Shown piece after piece: positions 17,378-25,768 of a stretch of 64,000 nucleotides of DNA (position 1 is its first letter; each line of letters opens with the position of its first letter). Origin of the DNA: AG41 sp036522815 (GTDB lineage Bacteria; Gemmatimonadota; Gemmatimonadetes; Gemmatimonadales; GWC2-71-9); assembly GCA_036522815.1 (NCBI GenBank), contig DATDFC010000118.1:1-64000 (forward strand), written 5' to 3'. Under the pieces are notes generated by a model, which saw only the letters and a program-made list of their open reading frames with translations, did no database searches and was not told the origin of the DNA. Made by a program: the position numbers and the translations under genes.

Positions 17378-17387
17378 AGCACGCGTG

Positions 17388-17978
17388 ATGCGCACCCTAT
17401 CAGCTGTGGCCACTCTGACCTGCCTCCTCGCGTGTCGTTCCCGCACCGAACACGTGGCGTCGGCTTTCTCACAGGTTCCGTTCCAGCCAGCGCCTCCATA
17501 CGACTCCCTTGCCGATACTAGCCGCTGGCTTACATGGCGCACTCCCGACTTCACACTTCATTACCCCAAACGCGCCTCGGTCCTTCCGGACACGGATCGC
17601 TTCTCCGATCACATTGGCAGTGCGTTGGTGTGGCGGTTCTCGCAGATGCAATGGCTCCGCCTTGCTGTCGCGCGACTCCCCGGGGGTCCCGCATCTCGAT
17701 TTGTGGCATTCGTGGACAGCATCCGACGGTCGCGCAACGCATCCCTCAATCCTGACTGGCGCATGGCCCCGGCTTCGGCGCTTCAGGTGAGCCACTACTC
17801 TGCGCTTGAGCTGCGGCCGGATTGTGGCGACTGTGACGCCCACGAGATTTATGTCGCGCTGCCGCAAACGCGCCTCGTCTTCAGCTTCAGTCTTGAGCAA
17901 GGGCTCAAATACACGTACACCCAACAGGAGCGGCTCTACCGCCTTATCCTTACCACGCTTAGTGAGCCGATCCCGTGA
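17388..17978 (+). CDS. Putative lipoprotein (cassette gene)
   Basis: 196 aa; a GTG lies one codon upstream at 17385. Signal with lipobox LTCLLACRS (Cys about residue 16). The mature domain (WLTWRTPDFTLHYP, DCGDCDAHEIYVALP) is unrecognised. The gene starts 11 bp after the attC 3 core, typical cassette spacing. Confidence 0.65.
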   Translation: MRTLSAVATLTCLLACRSRTEHVASAFSQVPFQPAPPYDSLADTSRWLTWRTPDFTLHYPKRASVLPDTDRFSDHIGSALVWRFSQMQWLRLAVARLPGGPASRFVAFVDSIRRSRNASLNPDWRMAPASALQVSHYSALELRPDCGDCDAHEIYVALPQTRLVFSFSLEQGLKYTYTQQERLYRLILTTLSEPIP

Positions 17979-17990
17979 GCGACGCGTGCT

Positions 17991-18092
17991 GCCTAACATG
18001 CGCTTGCAGCTGGCGGCGCCCGCCTGTCAGGGTAGAATTCCATTTGTCATGAACCACTCCAGGCGCTGCAGCTGAAGCGCGATCCGTTAGGC
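17991..18092 (+). repeat. attC site 4
   Basis: 102 bp, complete, arms GCGCTTGCAGCTG and CAGCTGAAGCGC. The paired change in both arms (A to C, T to G) keeps base pairing. Confidence 0.9.
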
Positions 18093-18106
18093 AGCGGCAA
18101 CTCATA

Positions 18107-18526
18107 ATGCCTCGTCGCCTACCTGGCCTGACGGCGCTGAGTGCCTTCTTCGCAGTCGGCGCAATCATCGCCATGCTCACGAGCATCGCCCTATTGGCTC
18201 CTGGGAGCGCCTTAGGGCCCGTCTGGCGGCTCAACCCGCACGCGCAAGGTGCCTTCCGGGCCATGGGGTCCTGGGCCATCGCGCTCATGCTGGCCGTGGC
18301 GGCGGCATGTGCCCTGTCCGCCGTGGGCCTCTGGCTCCGAGCTCGCTGGGGCCACCGTCTCGCGGTGGCACTCCTCGTCATCAATTTCTTCGGAGATGCG
18401 ACGAACGCGTTCGTGCGGGGCGACCTCCGGACCCTCATCGGCCTGCCGATCGCCGCGGGGCTCATTGTCTATCTGCTGAGCCCCAGGGTGCGGGACCACT
18501 TTACGGCGACCCATGCCGCTGCCTAA
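18107..18526 (+). CDS. Hypothetical four-helix membrane protein (cassette gene)
   Basis: 139 aa with four transmembrane segments (FFAVGAIIAMLTSIALL, WAIALMLAVAAACALSAVGL, WGHRLAVALLVINFF, LRTLIGLPIAAGLIVYLL). The TAA stop lies inside the inverse core GCCTAAC of attC 5. No family recognised. Confidence 0.65.
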   Translation: MPRRLPGLTALSAFFAVGAIIAMLTSIALLAPGSALGPVWRLNPHAQGAFRAMGSWAIALMLAVAAACALSAVGLWLRARWGHRLAVALLVINFFGDATNAFVRGDLRTLIGLPIAAGLIVYLLSPRVRDHFTATHAAA

Positions 18527-18657
18527 CAAGCGCTTGAAGCTGGCGGGCGCTCTTGTGGGAAGAATTGCGTTCCCTCGCTGGCCCGCCTTTTGTCTGCCGT
18601 TCCGCCGCCTTGCGCCCGCGGGCACAGCGCCCGCAGCTTAAGCGCGATCCGTTAGGC
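18521..18657 (+). repeat. attC site 5
   Basis: 137 bp, complete. Loop type GGGAAGAATTGCGTTCCCTC, shared with sites 8, 13, 18 and 22. Supplies the stop codon of the gene to its left. Confidence 0.9.
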
Positions 18658-18678
18658 AACCCCGCAACCCGGTTTCCC

Positions 18679-19251
18679 ATGCTACCTGTTGACCCATCGG
18701 TTGGGCGCGCCCGCTACAACGAAGATGGGTACTGCCTTCGGATCTCGTGGCCGCCCCAGCGTTCCCTGTTCGGGGGGTTGTTCATAACAGCTTGGCTCGG
18801 CGGATGGTTCTTCGGTGAGAAATCCGCCATCCATGAGCTCACGAAGGGCCCGGCCCAGAATGATCGTGGTTTCTTGACCTTCTGGCTCGTCGCTTGGACG
18901 ATTGGTGGCGCAGCTGCAGCCCTTTCTCTGATCTGGATGATGTTCGGGCGGGAAATAGTATCTGTCGGGCCAGACGGGCTTACCCTTCGGCGACAGATCT
19001 TCGGCCTCGGGATTACTCGTACGTACGATCCTCAGCACGTAACCCGCTTGCGGGTCGAACCAAGGCCGACCGATGCATTCGCGCTGCGGACGCGGGGCCT
19101 CGGCTGGGGCATCGGAGATGGCTCAGTGGCTTTCGACTATGGGGCCAAGACAGTCCGATGTGGAGGCGCTCTTGATGAAGCTGAGGCGCGGATCGTCGTC
19201 GCGCGGCTCATTCAGCGCGACCGCCGGTTGTCCACAGAGGGGGCTGCCTAA
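18679..19251 (+). CDS. Hypothetical membrane protein with PH-like C-terminal half (cassette gene)
   Basis: 190 aa from ATG 18679. Two transmembrane helices (LFGGLFITAWLGGWFF and FWLVAWTIGGAAAALSLIWM), then a beta-rich part (IVSVGPDGLTLRRQIFGLG...VAFDYGAKTVRCG) that resembles bacterial PH-like membrane proteins. The stop is the TAA of attC 6. Confidence 0.55.
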   Translation: MLPVDPSVGRARYNEDGYCLRISWPPQRSLFGGLFITAWLGGWFFGEKSAIHELTKGPAQNDRGFLTFWLVAWTIGGAAAALSLIWMMFGREIVSVGPDGLTLRRQIFGLGITRTYDPQHVTRLRVEPRPTDAFALRTRGLGWGIGDGSVAFDYGAKTVRCGGALDEAEARIVVARLIQRDRRLSTEGAA

Positions 19252-19386
19252 CATGCGCTTGAAGCTGGCGGGCGATGATCGCTTTAAGGGAAGCAGAGTG
19301 TTGTGCGCTGGCGCGCACGAACTATCGTTCAACGACACAGCGCCCTGCGGGCGAGTCGCCCGCAGCTTAAGCGCGATCCGTTAGGC
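19246..19386 (+). repeat. attC site 6
   Basis: 141 bp, complete, GGTGATCG-type loop. Its TAA ends the preceding gene. Confidence 0.9.
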
Positions 19387-19393
19387 GGCGCTA

Positions 19394-20470
19394 ATGCGTC
19401 AGCTAGTCGTCTGGGTCGTCATCGTTCTCACGCTTGCAAAATGTTCGGACGGGCCCACTGCGCCGCCGGGGCCATTTCGACTTACCATCCTGACCGCCAC
19501 CGGCTCGTCCAGTCCCGTCTACAACGGCATCACATACCAGAGCTACGCATACGACATCAACGCGACCGGCCAAATCGTTGGGAAGGCAGAAACCCCTGAG
19601 CCAGGCGACGCCTTCTATCCCGCGTTGTGGCCGACGGGCGGAGGAGGAGCGGCGATCCGGTTGGAGTCAAACGGGAACGGCTTCGACATGGCCTTTGGCA
19701 TCAATGGACAAGGCCAGGCGGTCGGCCAGGGATCCTGTGGCGGCCTTGGTATGGCGTGCTTCTGGGACGGGCATCAGGTCACGAACCTGGGCTGGCTGGA
19801 CTACGCCGTTTATGATGGCCATGGCCAACCACTCGCGATCAACGACAGCGGCGTCGCGGTCGGGTGGGCGGACGCCGCACCGGACGGCTTTGACCACGCC
19901 GTCATGTGGCGCAATGGCGTCGCAAGCGACCTCGGCACCCTAGGAGGTCTCCAGAGTGAGGCGCTGAACATCAACAATCACGGTCTCATTGTGGGATGGT
20001 CCCGCATCCGGCGGCCCGATTCTTCACTCGCGTTGGATCGGCATGCCTTTGTCTGGCAGAATGGCTCGATGACGGATCTCGATCCCGGGCAGGACGAGGA
20101 AACCATCGCGTACGCGATCAATGACAGTGGCGTGATCGCAGGCCGTCTGGGCGGCACGGCAGGCAGAGCAGTCATCTGGCAAAACGGAAAGATGAGTTTC
20201 CTGCCTGGTGCCGAGCCCAGCCAGGCGTTTGGCATCAATAACGGGGGTGAAGTCGTCGGGACGTACATTCCGAGTGGAACGACATTCCATGCGGCTCTGT
20301 GGCGGGATGGCGTGCGCTACGATCTGAACGACGTCGTGGGGGACCCTCGGTTGGGTCTCCATTGGGCGAACGCGATCAACGACGCTGGACAGATCGTCGG
20401 TTTCGGCGTGTGGAAAAGTGACCCGACCCGCGAGGTCGCCTTCTTGCTGACGCCGACTGGTACCCACTGA
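19394..20470 (+). CDS. HAF-repeat lipoprotein (cassette gene)
   Basis: 358 aa, the longest of the well-preserved left cassettes apart from the gene at 32433. Lipobox-like LTLAKCS at the N-terminus. Repeated units of the type A.DIN..GQIVG / AINDSGVAVG / NINNHGLIVG / INNGGEVVG / INDAGQIVG, with alternating A.LW..G motifs, are the HAF extracellular repeat (a beta-propeller is likely). Probably cell-surface. Ligand unknown. Confidence 0.85.
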   Translation: MRQLVVWVVIVLTLAKCSDGPTAPPGPFRLTILTATGSSSPVYNGITYQSYAYDINATGQIVGKAETPEPGDAFYPALWPTGGGGAAIRLESNGNGFDMAFGINGQGQAVGQGSCGGLGMACFWDGHQVTNLGWLDYAVYDGHGQPLAINDSGVAVGWADAAPDGFDHAVMWRNGVASDLGTLGGLQSEALNINNHGLIVGWSRIRRPDSSLALDRHAFVWQNGSMTDLDPGQDEETIAYAINDSGVIAGRLGGTAGRAVIWQNGKMSFLPGAEPSQAFGINNGGEVVGTYIPSGTTFHAALWRDGVRYDLNDVVGDPRLGLHWANAINDAGQIVGFGVWKSDPTREVAFLLTPTGTH

Positions 20471-20497
20471 AGGGCGCATCCATCACAATTGGGCGCC

Positions 20498-20587
20498 GCC
20501 TAACACGCGCTTGAAGCTGACGGCGCGCGTAGATTAAGGAATGAATCTTTCTTCAGCGCGCCGCAGCTTAAGCGCATTCCGTTAGGC
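20498..20587 (+). repeat. attC site 7
   Basis: 90 bp, complete, short loop GTAGATTAAGGAATGAATC, shared with site 17. Confidence 0.9.
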
Positions 20588-20728
20588 GGCATCCACGTCC
20601 CGCTGATCGCCGCGCAGCAACATGGGAGCACTGGCACCTGCCCATGTTCCCTAAGCATGCTTAATCAACATGGTGGCGGCGCACGCATCAGATTCGATAG
20701 ACAAACGTATTCACGGAGGGCCCTAATA

Positions 20729-20977
20729 ATGACACGCTGGCTCATTGGGCTCGGCGCTGGTCTGTTCGTGTTGGGGGCGATGGGAATGCGGACGAGGCCA
20801 GAGAGAGGTACTTGGGAATACCTTGTCTGGGATCGCACCGACAAGTCCGGGATCGACACCAAGAAGTTTCCCGTTCAACTGGACTCTCTCGGGTCGCAAG
20901 GTTGGGAGCTCGTGCAAATAGCCATCTGGCCGATGCAGGGCGGCGGAATCGTGATTCTGAAACGGAGAGCCCAATAG
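20729..20977 (+). CDS. DUF4177-like small protein with N-terminal membrane helix (cassette gene)
   Basis: 82 aa. ATG 20729 chosen over 20657 because GGAGGG lies 9 nt upstream and it begins directly with the hydrophobic segment LIGLGAGLFVLGAMG. The body WEYLVWDRTDK...LDSLGSQGWELVQI matches the DUF4177 pattern (WEY, LG.QGWELV). Function unknown. Confidence 0.7.
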   Translation: MTRWLIGLGAGLFVLGAMGMRTRPERGTWEYLVWDRTDKSGIDTKKFPVQLDSLGSQGWELVQIAIWPMQGGGIVILKRRAQ

Positions 20978-21032
20978 CAACCACGGCAGGGCCCTTCTCG
21001 CCATTCATTCAATTGCGGCCGCCACGGATGCC

Positions 21033-21173
21033 GCCTAACAAGCGCTTGAAGCTGGCGGGCGCTCACAAGTAGGGAGGAATTGCGTTCCCTCGCCGGCCAC
21101 CCTTCTTGTCTGCGGCTCCACCGCCTTGCGCCTGCGGGCCTTGCGCCCGCAGCTTAAGCGTGATCCGTTAGGC
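21033..21173 (+). repeat. attC site 8
   Basis: 141 bp, complete, AATTGCGTTCCCTC-type loop. Right arm reads AGCTTAAGCGTG. Confidence 0.9.
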
Positions 21174-21192
21174 GGCGACCCGGCTTCGACCC

Positions 21193-21429
21193 ATGAACCT
21201 CGACGACCTTCCGGCACACGTTAACCAGTCGGTACGCCTGACATTCGAGGACGGAGAGATCGTTGATGCATTGTTGCTGGGGGTGGACCTGAATCGCGAT
21301 CGTGACTTGACTTATGAAGTCCGCCGCATCGTGCGTGCTGCGTCTCCTCCGACTCGTGGCACGGCGATCGGGGCGACCGTGATCGCTCAAGTTCATGACC
21401 TCTCATCGTGCGTGCCGGTCATCGAATGA
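21193..21429 (+). CDS. Hypothetical 78-aa protein (cassette gene)
   Basis: Small acidic protein MNLDDLPAHVNQSVRLTFED... with a beta-strand-like repeat of hydrophobics (VRLTFEDGEIVDALLLGVDL), perhaps an SH3- or Sm-like small barrel; that is a guess. Starts 19 bp after the attC 8 core and ends just before attC 9, a textbook compact cassette. Confidence 0.6.
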   Translation: MNLDDLPAHVNQSVRLTFEDGEIVDALLLGVDLNRDRDLTYEVRRIVRAASPPTRGTAIGATVIAQVHDLSSCVPVIE

Positions 21430-21435
21430 GCCGCT

Positions 21436-21537
21436 GCCTAACAAGCGCTTGAAGCTGGCAGCGCCTGCTGTCAAAGGAAGCGTTATGTTTGTGATCATTC
21501 GAGTTGCGCGCCGCAGCTTAAGCGCGGTCCGTTAGGC
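21436..21537 (+). repeat. attC site 9
   Basis: 102 bp, complete, AAAGGAAGCGTTATGTTTG loop (as site 21; site 1 similar). Confidence 0.9.
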
Positions 21538-21706
21538 AGCGCGGACGTGGACCTTGCCATAAACACGACCTTCTACCATCTCGTTGGGCAGAGGTATGCA
21601 TCGTTGCGCGTCCGCGACACCGCGACCGGCACGACCGGGATTGCCTCTTTGCACAAACCTCTCATAGGTTGAAACGATAGTTTGCTCCCCCGTGCCAGGA
21701 GGATTC

Positions 21707-22285
21707 ATGCGCTCGGCTTCCCTGTTGCTCGTCGCGACCAGTCTCGCGTCTTCGTCGCTCCTCGCGCAACAACCGCCGAAACTCGCTCCCTTTGCTCTCG
21801 CTGTCGGTCCGGCCTGGAGTGCCCAGCTCACCGGCCTGCATTTCCGCGCGGAGTACTATCTCATCCGCGACCGCTGGTTCGGCCTTCAGGTGGATGCGGG
21901 CGGTTTGTGGACTCCAACGCAGACCCGTTCCGTTCCCTCCATCCTCTATGGGGATGGCGGACGCTATGAGGGCGTGGCCCAAGCCGCCGATCTCCATTTC
22001 GGGTTCGCCGCCATCCTTACCCCATGGCCCCGCGCGCGCATCTCACCGTACCTCGTCACCGGCGTGGCAGCGGTGCAATCATGGAGCACCGGCCAGGGCG
22101 ACTACCGCAATGCCGACGGTTCCTTAGCCCAGCCCGTCCCGCGACACTCCTTTACGCGCGGCGACTTCGTTGCCGTTACTGGCTTCGGACTTCGCGGACG
22201 TGTCGGCAGTCATCCGATTCAGCTTGAGCTCCGTCGCTACGGAGGCACGAACGCCTTCACGCTCGGTACCGCCCTCCGCTTCTAG
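21707..22285 (+). CDS. Putative outer-membrane beta-barrel protein (cassette gene)
   Basis: 192 aa. ATG 21707 has AGGAGG 5 nt upstream. Cleavable signal (MRSASLLLVATSLASSSLLA-Q). The mature part has alternating hydrophobic strands and ends in an aromatic residue after TLGTALRF, as outer-membrane barrels do. The 169 bp between attC 9 and the start is long for this array and could hold a promoter, though none is clear. Confidence 0.65.
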   Translation: MRSASLLLVATSLASSSLLAQQPPKLAPFALAVGPAWSAQLTGLHFRAEYYLIRDRWFGLQVDAGGLWTPTQTRSVPSILYGDGGRYEGVAQAADLHFGFAAILTPWPRARISPYLVTGVAAVQSWSTGQGDYRNADGSLAQPVPRHSFTRGDFVAVTGFGLRGRVGSHPIQLELRRYGGTNAFTLGTALRF

Positions 22286-22295
22286 CGGCCGCGCT

Positions 22296-22437
22296 GCCTA
22301 ACAAGCGCTTGAAGCTGGCGGGCGGTGATCGCCTTAAGGGAAGCGGAGTGTTTGCGCCCTGGCGGACCGCGGACTGTCGTCCAACGACCTTGCGCCAGCG
22401 GGCGAGTCGCCCGCAGCTTAAGCGCGATCCGTTAGGC
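22296..22437 (+). repeat. attC site 10
   Basis: 142 bp, complete, GGTGATCG-type loop. Confidence 0.9.
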
Positions 22438-22461
22438 AGATACTGCCGGAGGATGCAGTCC

Positions 22462-22860
22462 ATGACTGAACACGACACCGTAGCCTGGCGCTGCCGTCTG
22501 CTGGCGGCGGCGGCTTGGATCGTTACGGCGGGGTGGTTCTACTTCGTTCTAGTCCTAGCTTGGGGCGGTATGCTCCCTTCCCTTGTCTTATGGGTTCCCA
22601 TCGCGTTTCTGCTGGCCCGGCAAACGCGTCGCTGGCTCACGGGAGCTGACCGTCGTGGAACGGGGACCGGTCTGCTCATTGTCGCCCCGCTGGCGGTGCT
22701 CGCGGTCGCCATTGTGTTTCCCGTACAGTCATCGGATTGACGGCAGCGCCTTGCCTGGATACTGTTGTACGCGACGGTGGGAATCTCAGGGCTCGGAGTT
22801 GCAGTAAGTCTCTTGGGTGGATTCGGACGAGCGAGTTCAAATCGAGCACCATCTGCCTAA
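22462..22860 (+). pseudogene. Membrane protein gene interrupted by an in-frame TGA (cassette gene)
   Basis: From ATG 22462 (GGAGG 9 nt upstream; alternative ATG 22453) the frame encodes a membrane protein with helices WIVTAGWFYFVLVLAW, LPSLVLWVPIAFLL and LLIVAPLAVLAVAIVF, then TGA at 22738-22740. The same frame stays open beyond it and encodes another helix (LAWILLYATVGISGLGVAV), ending at the TAA inside attC 11, as several other cassette genes do. The parsimonious reading is a nonsense mutation. The 92-aa product up to TGA may still be made. Confidence 0.65.
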
Positions 22861-22995
22861 CATGCGCTTGCAGCTGGCGGGCGCGATCGTTTTAATGGAG
22901 ACTGTTGGGTCGTGCCCTGGCGGGCACGAGGTTTCGTCCACTGTTGACTGCGCAGGCGCGCCAGTCGCCCGCAGCTGAAGCGCGATCCGTTAGGC
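22855..22995 (+). repeat. attC site 11
   Basis: 141 bp, complete. Arms GCGCTTGCAGCTG and CAGCTGAAGCGC, with the same compensatory pair as site 4. Confidence 0.9.
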
Positions 22996-23076
22996 CGACG
23001 GGCGCAGAAAAAGACGAGCGCGCGGAAAGTACGCATCGGCGTCCATTCACAACTCAATCGGCAAGCCTTACACAGA

Positions 23077-23751
23077 ATGAAGCGTGTATCACTGGTCGGT
23101 ACTGTGCACGCGGAGGCCGGCTTCGCCAGTGTCTATGAGTTGTTGGCTATCCTGGAGCGGATCAAACCAGAAGTAATCTTTCTGGAGATTCCTTCTGCGG
23201 CTTTCGACGACTATTTCACCGGAACCCGCGGGGGCCTTGAATCCTCCGCGGTTCGGCGATATCGCGAGATTCATAACGTTGACTTGGTTCCAGTGGACCT
23301 ACCTACACCAGAGCCCGACTTTTTCAAGAATAGTCAGGATCTGCACGAGCGAATCGAGAAAAGAAGTCCTGAGTACTGTCGATTGATGGATTGCCACAGC
23401 CAAAACGTGCGTGCGTATGGATTTGCCTATCTGAATAGCGAACACTGCAGCACACATTGGTCCAAACTTCGTGAAGCGATGCTAACTGCAATCGAAGAGG
23501 TCGCCGATCGCGGGCTCGCTGAGCTCTACGAATTATGGGTTGCAACGAATGAGCACCGTGACAAGGAAATGATGAAGAGAATAGGCGAATATTGCAGGAA
23601 GACCTCGTTTAGCAAAGGTGCTTTTCTGGTGGGTGCTGCACACAGGCAATCAATAATCGACAAAGCACGAGGGCAACGCGGTGCTGTGTCTGCCACAATC
23701 CAGTGGGATTTAGCCGGATTCTTAACGACGAACCTTGACACGGTAAGATGA
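23077..23751 (+). CDS. TraB/PrgY-like family protein (cassette gene)
   Basis: 224 aa. LVGTVHAEAGF at the N-terminus, LERIKPEVIFLEIP (kPd.v..E) and a late FLVGAAHRQSI resemble the TraB/PrgY/TIKI superfamily (GT.H.E and G..H motifs), whose known members are putative metalloproteases or signalling inhibitors. Composition is clearly more AT-rich than neighbouring cassettes, with codons such as AAT, ATA and AAA frequent, which points to a recent foreign source. Followed by a short, atypical attC-like end. Confidence 0.5.
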   Translation: MKRVSLVGTVHAEAGFASVYELLAILERIKPEVIFLEIPSAAFDDYFTGTRGGLESSAVRRYREIHNVDLVPVDLPTPEPDFFKNSQDLHERIEKRSPEYCRLMDCHSQNVRAYGFAYLNSEHCSTHWSKLREAMLTAIEEVADRGLAELYELWVATNEHRDKEMMKRIGEYCRKTSFSKGAFLVGAAHRQSIIDKARGQRGAVSATIQWDLAGFLTTNLDTVR

Positions 23752-23764
23752 GCGAGCGGCAGCG

Positions 23765-23806
23765 GCATAACGAGCAGTTGCTGCTGACGGCGCGACACCG
23801 ATAGGC
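23765..23806 (+). repeat. Degenerate short attC-like site
   Basis: GCATAAC ... GATAGGC with inverted AGCAG/CTGCT inside. 42 bp, unlike the other sites. It sits exactly where an attC is expected, between the TraB-like gene and the next gene. Confidence 0.4.
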
Positions 23807-23811
23807 CGCAG

Positions 23812-24381
23812 GTGAACGCTCCGCAGAAGTCTCAGGGCTACGCGCTATTTTGGAAAGGGAAATATTGGGGTTCCCTCACCACGGGACAGCTCCGCCCTGA
23901 CGGAACGCATGACTTGTACCTGGGCGTCGCCGGGCATGACACTCACGAACACGTTTGGGTCAAGGTCACGCCCGAAGGTCTGGGCGCAATTGGTTCTCGG
24001 CTCAAGGACCGGGGCAAGCACATCGGCGGTGGCTCGAGTCCGTCCTTCACGACCCAGGCAGTTGCTCGGGTGAACCTTCGAGCGGATCAAGCGGGGAATG
24101 TCGTCACCGCCCTCGCTGACGTCTTTTCAGGCAGCGTAATCTCCGCCGCTCCGCTGGCCACCACTCGCGACAGCAGCAAGCGTCAGCCGGTCAGAATCAA
24201 TCTCACGGTGCCAGACGCGGCTCGCAGCGTCGACTGTGAGTTTGCAGTAGTTCAGCGTGCCTCAGTTGGCGAGTCTTCCAACTCAACATCTGGCCCGGTC
24301 TTCCTACCGTTCAGTGATCCAAGTCCACTCGGAATGACCGTTCAAGTGAGGAAATGGAGTACCAGTGAGCCCGCGGCCTAA
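23812..24381 (+). CDS. Hypothetical protein (cassette gene)
   Basis: 189 aa with a GTG start 5 bp after the degenerate site. No signal peptide. N-terminal YALFWKGKYWGSLTTGQL, then HDLYLGVAGHDTHEHVWVKVTPEG; no family recognised. The stop is the TAA in attC 12. The TGA just upstream (23749-23751) closes the previous gene. Confidence 0.6.
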   Translation: MNAPQKSQGYALFWKGKYWGSLTTGQLRPDGTHDLYLGVAGHDTHEHVWVKVTPEGLGAIGSRLKDRGKHIGGGSSPSFTTQAVARVNLRADQAGNVVTALADVFSGSVISAAPLATTRDSSKRQPVRINLTVPDAARSVDCEFAVVQRASVGESSNSTSGPVFLPFSDPSPLGMTVQVRKWSTSEPAA

Positions 24382-24517
24382 CAAGCGCTTGAAGCTGCCG
24401 GGCGGTGATCGCCTAAAGGGAAGCGGAGTGTTGTAGCGCTGGCGCGCACGAACTATCGTTCAACGGCACGGCGCGCGGCGGGCAAGTCGCCCGCAGCTTA
24501 AGCGCGATCCGTTAGGC
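24376..24517 (+). repeat. attC site 12
   Basis: 142 bp, complete, GGTGATCG-type loop. Confidence 0.9.
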
Positions 24518-24532
24518 CGCGGTTGTCCTACG

Positions 24533-25072
24533 ATGAAGACCATAGAAGACATTCGTAACGAACTCGCAGCTATCGCCGCCGAGCTGCGTGCCGAGGACGC
24601 AGGTGCTGCAAATGACCTCGATCAGCTCAATAACACGTTCTATACCACTACCACCGAATACCTGGTCGAGATGATGGGTCTGATTCAACGCTTGCAGGGG
24701 CGGGGAGGTTCTCCGGCGCGGTTCGGCGGGTTAGGACGGTTCGGTGGTGCAGGGGGCGAGTCCCCGCTGGGCGTCAGGATTGGCCTCGAGCGATCACCGG
24801 TGGGCGCCCGGCGTGCCTCCAGCAGTGCAGGGATCGGCCTTGGGCGTTGCGCTCCGGTTTCCGACCGGGTGATGGTCAGCGCCCTCTCATGGCCCTGCCG
24901 CAGGGTGAGTCCCGTGGCGGTGAGCGTGGGCGAGCATCGGCCTAACAAGCGCTTGAAGCTGCCGGGCGCTCAAGTGGGAAGAATTGCGTTCACCCGCCTG
25001 CAAGCTTCATCGGCGGTTCACCTGCCTTGCGCCGGCGACCATTGCGCCCGCAGCTTAAGCGCTGTCCGTTAG
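24533..25072 (+). CDS. Hypothetical protein whose frame runs through attC 13 (cassette gene)
   Basis: Starts 15 bp after attC 12. The first about 60 residues (MKTIEDIRNELAAIAAELRA...YLVEMMGLIQRL) look like a real helical protein. The following Gly/Arg/Ser-rich stretch does not, and from 24940 the frame translates attC 13 itself (PNKRLKLPG). The natural 3' end has probably been lost by frameshift or replacement. 179 aa as it stands. Confidence 0.4.
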   Translation: MKTIEDIRNELAAIAAELRAEDAGAANDLDQLNNTFYTTTTEYLVEMMGLIQRLQGRGGSPARFGGLGRFGGAGGESPLGVRIGLERSPVGARRASSSAGIGLGRCAPVSDRVMVSALSWPCRRVSPVAVSVGEHRPNKRLKLPGAQVGRIAFTRLQASSAVHLPCAGDHCARSLSAVR

Positions 25073-25074
25073 GC
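24940..25074 (+). repeat. attC site 13
   Basis: 135 bp, complete, AAGAATTGCGTTC-type loop. Right end reads GCGCTGTCCGTTAGGC. Confidence 0.9.
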
Positions 25075-25097
25075 TGCAGCCAGGTTTACACGAAACG

Positions 25098-25595
25098 ATG
25101 CGCATGATTTCAGCCTCGTGCGGCTTGGTAGTTCTCGCCTGCACGCTAACGGCCTCTGCCTCCGCTCAGACGCGCGCTGCAGTTGACGCTGCGGATCCAT
25201 TGCGACGCTGTGCCATTGCGCGCGACTCCGCCGAGCCCGCCGATCAATTTGCGGTCCGCTGCGCCGAGCGTTTCGTGGTCGAGCAGGGCTACACTGAGCT
25301 GTCTGGCCTCACCGACACAACTCTCATTGTTCCTGAGGGCATCGAGTGGAGTTCGTCAAAGGCGGGATGGCGCTCTCAACGTCATGGTTCCCTCGAGCCC
25401 CGGGCTGTAGGCGTCTGCACGGACCACAAGGACTATCCGTATACCGTCGTCTTCCACTATAGGAAGGCGCGCGGGGCACGGGGTGTAACCTTGGATACGG
25501 CCTTCGGCTCCCTTCGCATGCAACATCGGGACTTCCGTCTTGACGCGGTGGCGAAACGACTCTACGGGTGCCGACCCGTCACAAATAGGCAATAG
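25098..25595 (+). CDS. Hypothetical secreted protein (cassette gene)
   Basis: 165 aa. Signal peptide (SCGLVVLACTLTASASA-Q). Four Cys in the mature part (RRCAIA, VRCAER, VGVCTDH, YGCRP) suggest disulfide bonds in the periplasm. Family not recognised. A second possible ATG lies at 25104. Confidence 0.6.
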   Translation: MRMISASCGLVVLACTLTASASAQTRAAVDAADPLRRCAIARDSAEPADQFAVRCAERFVVEQGYTELSGLTDTTLIVPEGIEWSSSKAGWRSQRHGSLEPRAVGVCTDHKDYPYTVVFHYRKARGARGVTLDTAFGSLRMQHRDFRLDAVAKRLYGCRPVTNRQ

Positions 25596-25614
25596 CACGG
25601 TGCGACTTGCTGGA

Positions 25615-25755
25615 GCCTAACATGCGCTTGAAGCTGGCGGGCGCTGATGGCTTTAATGGAAGCGGAGTGTTTGCGCCCTGGCGGCCGCAGACGTTCGCCC
25701 ACTACTCTTGCGCCGGCGAGCGGGTCGCCCGCAGCTTAAGCGCGATCCGTTAGGC
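25615..25755 (+). repeat. attC site 14
   Basis: 141 bp, complete, GGCTTTAATGGAAGCGGAG loop variant. Confidence 0.9.
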
Positions 25756-25768
25756 GGCTCGGCTAAGC

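Noticed and set aside
22309..22461. Longer start for the cassette gene at 22462, inside attC 10
   Set aside because: Would translate the recombination site; a GGAGG-preceded ATG lies downstream.
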